Below, piece by piece: positions 1 to 5,600 of a DNA stretch of 6,196 nt. Under the pieces are notes generated by a model. That model made no database searches, had not been told where the DNA came from, and saw nothing but the letters and a program-made list of their open reading frames with translations. Position 1 is the stretch's first letter. Each line of letters begins with the position of its first letter. Made by a program: the position numbers and the translations under genes. The stretch is from an uncultured Lachnospiraceae bacterium (lineage in GTDB: Bacteria; Bacillota_A; Clostridia; Lachnospirales; Lachnospiraceae), in contig CADAHD010000144.1 in NCBI GenBank assembly GCA_902787595.1, forward strand, positions 1-6,196, in the 5' to 3' direction.

Positions 1-141
1 AAGATACGACTGGATGGCATATGTGGTGATCTTAGCATAGAGAATGTAGAAGAAGAGATATTGGAACTGCTGCTGGCGGGGGAATTGATACATATAGGAA
101 AGAATACAAGCTTTGGGTTTGGAAGATATAGTGTGAGGTAG
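1..141 (+). CDS. cas6: Cas6 crRNA-processing endoribonuclease, C-terminal 46 residues (5' end outside window)
   Basis: Frame 1 is open from the left edge to a TAG at 139-141 and gives the last 46 residues of a protein. Seen: the fragment contains DGICGDL, then a helix-like stretch rich in Glu and Leu, then GELIHIGKNTSFGFGRYSV at the very end. This matches the Cas6 C-terminus, where a glycine-rich loop (here GKNTSFGFGRY) follows a 'G-E-x-x-H-I-G' segment. Known: Cas6 cuts precursor CRISPR RNA within the repeat to make crRNA, and the glycine-rich loop binds RNA. The N-terminal domain and the catalytic residues lie outside the window, so activity cannot be judged. It is 40 bases upstream of cas10 on the same strand, which fits supply of crRNA to the effector encoded downstream. 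Another RAMP protein cannot be fully excluded from so short a piece, but the C-terminal signature is quite specific. Confidence 0.85.
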   Translation, partial: KIRLDGICGDLSIENVEEEILELLLAGELIHIGKNTSFGFGRYSVR

Positions 142-181
142 ATAATAAACAGCAAATGAACAAAAACGGAGGTAACAACAG
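142..181 (+). other. cas6-cas10 intergenic gap
   Basis: This 40-base, A-rich gap is the longest non-coding stretch in the window. It holds the cas10 Shine-Dalgarno sequence at 168-173. I see no convincing -35/-10 promoter pair, no hairpin followed by a T-run, and no repeat. The simplest reading is that cas6 and cas10 share one transcript. Confidence 0.5.
168..173 (+). promoter_or_regulatory. Ribosome binding site of cas10
   Basis: GGAGGT lies 8 bases before the ATG at 182. This is good spacing and supports that ATG as the start. An ATG at 156 is in another frame and opens only a 10-codon reading frame. Confidence 0.8.
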
Positions 182-1669
182 ATGGTAATCGCGCAGTATA
201 CGATAAGATCAAAACAGAAGTATATTTTTAAAACTAATAAGATCAAGGATATAGTGGGGGCGTCTGATATAATCAGCCACGCCTGGGATATATTATTTGA
301 AGCAGCCGAAAAGGCGGATATGATACTGAGGAAAGCAGATGATCGGGAGCCGTTTTCTTTAGAAGGCATAAAAGATGAATTCAATAATGGAAGCTTAGCA
401 GGTGTTGAATTGTTTCGTGGCGGTGGAAACGAGACTTTTCTTTTTAAAGATGAAGAAAAATACAAAAAACTCAATCAGTATTTTTCATACAGGGTAATAA
501 AGGAATATCCGGGATTGGTTCCCATGGCTGTTTGTACGGAAGTGACCGGGGATTACAGAAAAGATTATGCTGCGCTTATGAAAGAAGCTGAAAAAAAGAA
601 AAAAGTAATGTTTCCGGGAAGGAATGATTTCCTGGTTCCATTTGCTATGGTTGACAGGAATACATTTCAGCCGTGTACCGATACAGAAACCATGGCGGGG
701 AAAACTGAAAGGATAAGCTCCGAAACAAAGAGTAAAAGAAAAGCCGGTAAAGCCGTTATTGATACTGATCCTGCAGTTAAGATCCTTGATGATATGGTTA
801 CCAGAAGAGGCGAAGAAAGCCTGCTGGCTATAGTCCATGCTGACGGAAATAATATGGGCAGCAAAATACAGCTGATGCTGGGGGATAAAAAGGATTACGA
901 CAGCTGTGTCCGGATGATGAGAAAGTTCACCGGGGAGACAGCAGAGGTGTTTACCTCCGTCGGATTGGATGCGATGACTCAAAAAAGAGAAGATTTAATA
1001 AAGCTTTATCCGAATATAGATAAGGGTAAATTTCTTTTCAGAAAGCTTATTGCTGACGGTGATGATCTTACATTCATATGCAATGCGCGTTATGCGCTGG
1101 CATATACAAAAGCTTATCTGAAAGCTGTTAAGGAGCATAACGACGGAGACTGGACATATTCTTCATGTGCAGGAATATGCTATTTCCACAGTCATTATCC
1201 TTTTGTGCGCGCATATGAAATAGCCGAGCAATGCTGTGATAATGCGAAGGTGAGAATACACGGGGCTGACAGTGATATCAAAGAAGAGTCCTGGATAGAT
1301 TATCATTATATTCATAGCGGAATAGGCGGAAATCTCGAAGAGATCCGTGACAGGCAGGGAACTATAATATCCATGGCAAGACCATGGAGAGTGACTGCAG
1401 ATGTGAACGATTACAGAAATATCGATAAGTTATCCCGCATATACAGAGTATTTAAAGATTTAAAGGTCGCTAGAACCGCAGTTAAGAATATGGGATCGGA
1501 CTGGGAGCAGAGTCACAGCGAAGGAAGAATGGATTATATAAAAATCTGCGGGCATACAAAGGGACTTCAGGAAAGCTTAAAGAAGATAGAGCCCGATGAT
1601 AATGAATTGATGAAGATGATATATGATCTGTACGAGATAATAGATATATGGACGGAGGAGGAAAGATAA
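182..1669 (+). CDS. cas10: Cas10 large subunit, type III-D-like, no HD domain, DGDD variant of the GGDD motif
   Basis: This 495-residue protein is the signature large subunit of a type III CRISPR effector complex. Residues 9-32 (SKQKYIF, then KIKDIVGASDIIS) resemble the start of the Cas10 first Palm domain, which in Csm1/Cmr2 normally follows an N-terminal HD nuclease. Here the protein begins almost directly with it, so the HD domain is absent; this also explains the shortness against roughly 700-1000 residues in Csm1 or Cmr2. The second Palm has HADGNNMG (219-226), with D221 a likely metal ligand, and ADGDDLTF (291-298), where family members usually read GGDD. SSCAGICYFHSHYP (327-340) and a following helix with AEQCCDNAK (348-356) are also typical of this domain. 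Residues 410-495 look helical, like the Cas10 C-terminal domain. Known: Cas10 in subtype III-D typically lacks HD. Whether the DGDD site makes cyclic oligoadenylate is open. The stop overlaps the next start by one base. Confidence 0.92.
   Translation: MVIAQYTIRSKQKYIFKTNKIKDIVGASDIISHAWDILFEAAEKADMILRKADDREPFSLEGIKDEFNNGSLAGVELFRGGGNETFLFKDEEKYKKLNQYFSYRVIKEYPGLVPMAVCTEVTGDYRKDYAALMKEAEKKKKVMFPGRNDFLVPFAMVDRNTFQPCTDTETMAGKTERISSETKSKRKAGKAVIDTDPAVKILDDMVTRRGEESLLAIVHADGNNMGSKIQLMLGDKKDYDSCVRMMRKFTGETAEVFTSVGLDAMTQKREDLIKLYPNIDKGKFLFRKLIADGDDLTFICNARYALAYTKAYLKAVKEHNDGDWTYSSCAGICYFHSHYPFVRAYEIAEQCCDNAKVRIHGADSDIKEESWIDYHYIHSGIGGNLEEIRDRQGTIISMARPWRVTADVNDYRNIDKLSRIYRVFKDLKVARTAVKNMGSDWEQSHSEGRMDYIKICGHTKGLQESLKKIEPDDNELMKMIYDLYEIIDIWTEEER
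1654..1662 (+). promoter_or_regulatory. Ribosome binding site deciding the start of cas7-cas5-cas11
   Basis: GGAGGAGGA sits 6 bases before the ATG at 1669. The ATG at 1648 in the same frame lies upstream of this site and would be translated through it, so 1669 is the better start. The site lies inside the last codons of cas10. Confidence 0.8.
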
Positions 1670-3807
1670 TGTCGTATATAGAAATTAAGCTTAGATCCGA
1701 TATGTGCGCCGGTAATGGGGAAAGCTCGGGTAATTCTATTGACAGGGATATCTGTATGGACGATACCGGGCTTCCGCTGATACCCGGAAAAAGGCTCAGA
1801 GGCTGTATGCGCCAGGCTGCCGAAAAGCTCAACCGTCTTGATAACTCGTGTCTGTCAGAAGAGGCGATCACGGATCTTTTTGGAGATGAATATGGAAGAG
1901 AAGGATCCTTGAAAGTGGCTAACGCATATCCCGTAGGTTATGAGGAAATGCGGTCATGGCTGAAAAAACAGAAGAAAACAGGTATCAGATTTTACAATTC
2001 AGATATCATCAGTCTGTTCTGTTATACAAGAGGACAGACCCGGCTTGAGGAAGGCGTTAAAGTAGATAATACTCTTCGTTTTACAAGGGTACTCAGCCAT
2101 TACGATCCGCTTCCAAACAGTGGTTGTGATGAGCTGGTCTTTCGTGCAAAGATAACATATGAGGGAGACAGTAAGGAAGAAGTAAAAGAACAGCTGAATA
2201 AGATATGCGCTGCAACGCGCAATATCGGCAGCAGCAGAAACAGAGGTTTGGGCTATGTAAGCATCAGTTATCATGAAGAAGAAAAGGACTCTGTTGTAAA
2301 GATCGACAAGACAGTTTTTGATCCGGAGGCCGGAGATAAAAAATATGTATTAAAGTATAAGATCTGCCTGGATTCGCCGCTTACGTTAGCTGCATATAAT
2401 GAAACAGATACAAAGATACCTGCCAGAAGCGTTATAGGCTGCCTGGCAACGCAGTATTTGAAAATGAATCAGACAGATAACAGGTTCAGAGATCTGTTTT
2501 TAAACGGAAAAACACAATGGTCAGCGCTGACACCGGTGATAGATGACAGGATCAGCAGCCCTGTACCGATGTTTTTAATGAAATTAAAGAATGATAAGGG
2601 GCGGATAATAAACAGCCTTACAGTGGAGGGAACAGAGTGGAAAAGGATGAAACCCAAAACTCTGGATGGCGCTTATGTTGCTGTTTCTGATGAAGGATAT
2701 AAAGTGGCTTATCCCGGTATCAACACACAATACCATAACAGAGTCACTCAGAGAGGGGATAAAGGAAAAATGCTGTATATGCAGGACTCGCTGGATGCAG
2801 GACTCATCTATGGCGGAGAAGTAATTGTAAACAGCGAATATGTTGAATGCATCTGTGAGCTGTTGGAAAATGCAAGTCTGAGATTCGGAAGAAGCAGATC
2901 AGCGCAGTATGCCGAGTGCAGCCTTTTATCCGGGCGATTGGAGGAAACAGATCCGGATCAGCTTATCAAAACAGATCCCGAAGAAGTGATAGTTCTGGTT
3001 TTTGAATCGGATATGGTAATGGATGATGGCTGCTATATATCGGAAACTTCAAAGATAAGAGAGAGGATAGCCGAAGAATTAAAAATACAGAACAGACAGC
3101 CTGAAGGATATGAGGATAGTGTGATATTTAAAACAATAAGCGGATATCAAAGCAGATGGAATATGCAAAAGCCTCATATTTGCGCTATAGGAGGAGGCAG
3201 TTATCTCTGCTTTATATCAGGCGGTGAAGATATAAAAAGAACAATGTATACAGGGGAATACTTACAGGAAGGTTTTGGAAAATGCAGGCTGTATACACTT
3301 AAAGAACTGGCTGATATTAAGCTGCCCGACGCAACAGGCGCGGTAGATATAAAAACAGCTGATGCCGAAGGAGATACGGCAAAGCGTCTGGAAGCAGCAT
3401 TACTTGAAAAATATGCGCTTGAGAAGATAAAAGAATATGCAGAAATAAAATGGAAGGATATCAGACAGGAAGTTAATCGATCAAATAAGCAGTCTTCGGA
3501 TATGAAACAGTATCCTATCGGACGTCTGAGAGCTATGTTAAGGGATGCAGTCAGTATAGAGGATCTGAAAAAAAGGATAAACGATATGAAAGAGTCTGAC
3601 CTGAGCAGTGAAAGATTGAAAAGCAGAAAAGAAGTATGTCTGGATCTGGTTAATGCTGTATACGGAGCAGAAGGAACGGGATGGATGAAAGATCTGGGAC
3701 TTAATGAAAATCCTGTTGCAAAAGAACTGATAAGTAACAGATGGAAGACGGTACTGGATAATATACTTCATCATGCTCATTATGACAGAGGGGAGGTCAG
3801 AGTATGA
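1669..3807 (+). CDS. Multidomain RAMP effector subunit, Cas7-Cas5(Csx10-like)-Cas11 fusion
   Basis: Started at ATG 1669 because of the ribosome site just before it; 712 residues. Domain 1 (about 1-205) is Cas7-like: D25 lies 13 residues before IPG (38-40), the place of the catalytic Asp of Csm3, and a glycine-rich loop TRNIGSSRNRGLGY is at 183-196. Domain 2 (about 225-545) is a second RAMP unit. It begins KYKICLDSPLTLAAYNETD, has IPARSVIGCLA (250-260) instead of a clear IPG motif, a SLRFGRSRSAQY segment (403-414), and a closing glycine-rich loop GEYLQEGFGKCRLY (529-542). I read it as the Cas5/Csx10-like part that holds the crRNA 5' handle. Residues 560-705 are charged, appear mostly helical and lack RAMP motifs, as expected of a fused Cas11 small subunit. 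This order and length agree with the Cas7-Cas5-Cas11 protein of type III-Dv. The domain 1 call is firm; Cas5 is probable; Cas11 is inferred from position and helix content. The gene overlaps cas10 by 1 base and the next gene by 4. Confidence 0.85.
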   Translation: MSYIEIKLRSDMCAGNGESSGNSIDRDICMDDTGLPLIPGKRLRGCMRQAAEKLNRLDNSCLSEEAITDLFGDEYGREGSLKVANAYPVGYEEMRSWLKKQKKTGIRFYNSDIISLFCYTRGQTRLEEGVKVDNTLRFTRVLSHYDPLPNSGCDELVFRAKITYEGDSKEEVKEQLNKICAATRNIGSSRNRGLGYVSISYHEEEKDSVVKIDKTVFDPEAGDKKYVLKYKICLDSPLTLAAYNETDTKIPARSVIGCLATQYLKMNQTDNRFRDLFLNGKTQWSALTPVIDDRISSPVPMFLMKLKNDKGRIINSLTVEGTEWKRMKPKTLDGAYVAVSDEGYKVAYPGINTQYHNRVTQRGDKGKMLYMQDSLDAGLIYGGEVIVNSEYVECICELLENASLRFGRSRSAQYAECSLLSGRLEETDPDQLIKTDPEEVIVLVFESDMVMDDGCYISETSKIRERIAEELKIQNRQPEGYEDSVIFKTISGYQSRWNMQKPHICAIGGGSYLCFISGGEDIKRTMYTGEYLQEGFGKCRLYTLKELADIKLPDATGAVDIKTADAEGDTAKRLEAALLEKYALEKIKEYAEIKWKDIRQEVNRSNKQSSDMKQYPIGRLRAMLRDAVSIEDLKKRINDMKESDLSSERLKSRKEVCLDLVNAVYGAEGTGWMKDLGLNENPVAKELISNRWKTVLDNILHHAHYDRGEVRV
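3792..3797 (+). promoter_or_regulatory. Ribosome binding site of cas7-2x
   Basis: GGAGGT lies 6 bases before the ATG at 3804, within the 3' end of the preceding gene. The ATGA overlap at 3804-3807 joins start and stop, which favours translational coupling. Confidence 0.75.
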
Positions 3808-5054
3808 AACATCTTTATTATAAACTCGTGCTTAAACAAATGTCGCCGCTGCGGATCAGTACAGGTGATGCGGAAGAGACGGATTCGGATATATTGAAGG
3901 ACAAGAGGGGATTGCCCTTTATTCCGGGAAGCTCTGTAGCCGGGGTATTGCGCAGTATGCTGGATGCGGGTAAGGCAAGATCGATATTTGGATATATTGA
4001 TGGAAATATCATCAAAGAAAGCAGTGTAAAGATCAGTGATGCAGTTTTGGCTGATGATACTAAAGAAGAAGATATAAGAATATCAACACGTGACGGAGTC
4101 GGATTGGATGAGTGGGGATGCGCTGTTAAAGGAAGCAAGTACGACTTTCAGATCGTTGAATGTGATAAAGAATACAGCGCGGTAATTGATTGTGAAACAG
4201 AAGAAGATGACACAGAAAGTGTTATGGATGATCTGTTTGGAAAGGTTATTGCAAATGATATAAGATTTGGTGCGAGAACAAGCAGAGGATTTGGGCTGTT
4301 TAAAGCAAGTGTACGAAAGAAAAGTTTTTCATTTCCCGATGAAATGGCTGAGTGGTTGGCCTTTGATCCTTTTGAGGCAGGCGCTTTTGAAAATGCTAAA
4401 GAATTAAAAGCAGTGAATTCGACTGAAGAGTTTGACAGATTGGATATAGCGTTTCATATAGACGGAACATTTAATCTGAGAGTCAAAAGCACAAAGTATG
4501 AGGTGGAAGATGACGGAACAAAACCCGATAGCGTTCCCCTGATGGATATGAAGGGAAGAGCTGTTATACCGGGAACTGCCTGGGCAGGCGCTGTACGGCA
4601 TCATATGTGTAAGCTTGCAAAAGAAAACGGTTTGGGAGAGAAAATAGCCGGGATCAATGCCGTTTTCGGGAAGATGCCTGCCGGTGAAGATCATAAGAAG
4701 TCGAGGATCTGTTTTAGTGAGACTGTTTTGGAGGAAGGAAGTTTTATAACTGTTTCGCGAAATGCGCTGGACAGATTTACCCAGGCGCCAAGAAATGGTG
4801 CAGTGTTTACCAATAAATGTCTGAAAGGCGGAAGAGGATCTCTGGAGATACTGATAAAGAAGGGAAGCATGGAACATATATCCCGACAGCTGCTGTCTGC
4901 TGTTCTTATTGATATGGATCTGGGATTGATGCCGGTTGGCGGAGAAAACGGGATAGGCAGAGGCTGTTTAAATATAGATGCCATTAAACTGAATGGAAAA
5001 GAGATAACAGATAAATTAAAAGCAGGTAACACGGAACTGTTGGAGGTAGGGTGA
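3804..5054 (+). CDS. Cas7-2x: tandem Cas7 (Csm3-like) RAMP protein
   Basis: This 416-residue protein holds two complete Cas7-like units, giving two of the four backbone Cas7 positions in the effector. Unit 1 (about 1-175) has D27, then GLPFIPGSSVAGVLR (36-50) and a glycine-rich loop RFGARTSRGFGLF (154-166). Unit 2 (about 210-400) has D242, then AVIPGTAWAGAVR (253-265), the Csm3-like segment ALDRFTQAPRNGAVF (321-335) and a loop GLMPVGGENGIGRG (374-387). In both units the Asp is exactly 13 residues before IPG, where Csm3 has its RNA-cutting Asp, so both are predicted to cut target RNA. A Glu/Asp-rich stretch near 130-143 is probably surface-exposed. No signal peptide or membrane segment is seen, so the protein should be cytoplasmic. 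Overlaps of 4 and 1 bases with its neighbours suggest production in step with them. The fused pair matches the Cas7-2x subunit of type III-Dv. Confidence 0.9.
   Translation: MKHLYYKLVLKQMSPLRISTGDAEETDSDILKDKRGLPFIPGSSVAGVLRSMLDAGKARSIFGYIDGNIIKESSVKISDAVLADDTKEEDIRISTRDGVGLDEWGCAVKGSKYDFQIVECDKEYSAVIDCETEEDDTESVMDDLFGKVIANDIRFGARTSRGFGLFKASVRKKSFSFPDEMAEWLAFDPFEAGAFENAKELKAVNSTEEFDRLDIAFHIDGTFNLRVKSTKYEVEDDGTKPDSVPLMDMKGRAVIPGTAWAGAVRHHMCKLAKENGLGEKIAGINAVFGKMPAGEDHKKSRICFSETVLEEGSFITVSRNALDRFTQAPRNGAVFTNKCLKGGRGSLEILIKKGSMEHISRQLLSAVLIDMDLGLMPVGGENGIGRGCLNIDAIKLNGKEITDKLKAGNTELLEVG
5042..5047 (+). promoter_or_regulatory. Ribosome binding site deciding the start of csx19
   Basis: GGAGGT is 6 bases from the ATG at 5054 but only 3 bases from an in-frame GTG at 5051. 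Spacing and the standard codon both favour the ATG, whose first base is also the last base of the cas7-2x TGA stop. Confidence 0.75.
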
Positions 5055-5587
5055 TGGACAGGATATGGATATTAGATAGCGGTGAAGCTGAAGAAAAAGA
5101 TCTGATCGGTGTTGTAAAGCAATATATTCAGGATAATAAATATTATGTTGCATATGCATGTGATGCGTTTTATTCCGGTATATGCAATGGGAAAGAAGAT
5201 TTAGTAAAGAACTATGCTGATCTGCTGGAATTGAGGATATTTGATGAGCATACAGAGTTTATGGCGAGGAGGAGTACTATAGGGCATAAGTTTGTATGGA
5301 GAATGATAGATGACAGGGAACTGGACAAAAGATATGCGGGATCAAATGATCCGTACCTTCCGCCGATGCCGGAGATGTTATTCATCGATGAAGAGCAGAC
5401 TCTGGATATCAACACTGAAAAGAGTGTGGAAAGAGAAGGAGTAACGGAAGTGATATCTACAACCGGGGGCAGATACACACTGCCGGTAAAGAATAAAGAA
5501 GGATCCGTAAAGACACGTATTTATCTTTCTTACGATAAAGATGGGATGGCAACAGCAGAGGATTACCGCCTTTGTGGCTTCAATTGA
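5054..5587 (+). CDS. csx19: Csx19-like (TIGR03984-type) type III-D CRISPR subunit
   Basis: A 177-residue soluble protein, started at ATG 5054; an in-frame GTG at 5051 would add one residue. Two regions resemble the Csx19/TIGR03984 family as I remember it: LLELRIFDEHTEFMARR (57-73), like the family's 'LxELRxFxxxxE' segment, and the C-terminus, where GGRYTLPV is followed by TRIYLSYDKDG (154-164) and YRLCGFN, like the family's 'R-Y-x-x-YDxDG ... RLxG' ending. No catalytic motif, metal site or membrane segment is evident. Csx19 is a structural subunit of the type III-D/III-Dv effector; its exact contacts here cannot be read from sequence. Placement between the two Cas7-type genes and the coupled start support a stoichiometric role in the same complex. 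The match is by memory of a divergent family, so the family name is less certain than membership in the operon. Confidence 0.75.
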   Translation: MDRIWILDSGEAEEKDLIGVVKQYIQDNKYYVAYACDAFYSGICNGKEDLVKNYADLLELRIFDEHTEFMARRSTIGHKFVWRMIDDRELDKRYAGSNDPYLPPMPEMLFIDEEQTLDINTEKSVEREGVTEVISTTGGRYTLPVKNKEGSVKTRIYLSYDKDGMATAEDYRLCGFN

Positions 5588-5588
5588 T

Positions 5589-5597
5589 GGAGGTGAT
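5589..5597 (+). promoter_or_regulatory. Strong ribosome binding site of the Cas7-insertion gene
   Basis: GGAGGTGAT is a 9-base perfect complement to the usual bacterial 16S rRNA 3' tail, with 7 bases between its GGAGG core and the ATG at 5601. It fills most of the 13-base gap after csx19 and fixes the next start. Confidence 0.85.
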
Positions 5598-5600
5598 AAA

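Noticed and set aside
156..188. Ten-codon reading frame overlapping the cas10 start, a possible leader peptide
   Set aside because: It has no ribosome site of its own and merely spans the cas10 Shine-Dalgarno sequence; no leader-like residue run or hairpin supports attenuation.
1648..1668. Upstream in-frame ATG adding seven residues (MDGGGKI) to the fusion protein
   Set aside because: These codons are the ribosome binding site itself read as protein; the ATG at 1669 is correctly spaced from it.
1669..5054. Possible type III-E gRAMP-like effector because several RAMP units are fused
   Set aside because: III-E has a single very large protein and no Cas10; here Cas10, Csx19 and separate Cas7 proteins are present.
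182..5587. Standard III-A (Csm) or III-B (Cmr) operon
   Set aside because: There is no separate small subunit, no single-unit Csm3 or Cmr4, Cas10 has no HD domain, and a Csx19-like gene is present.
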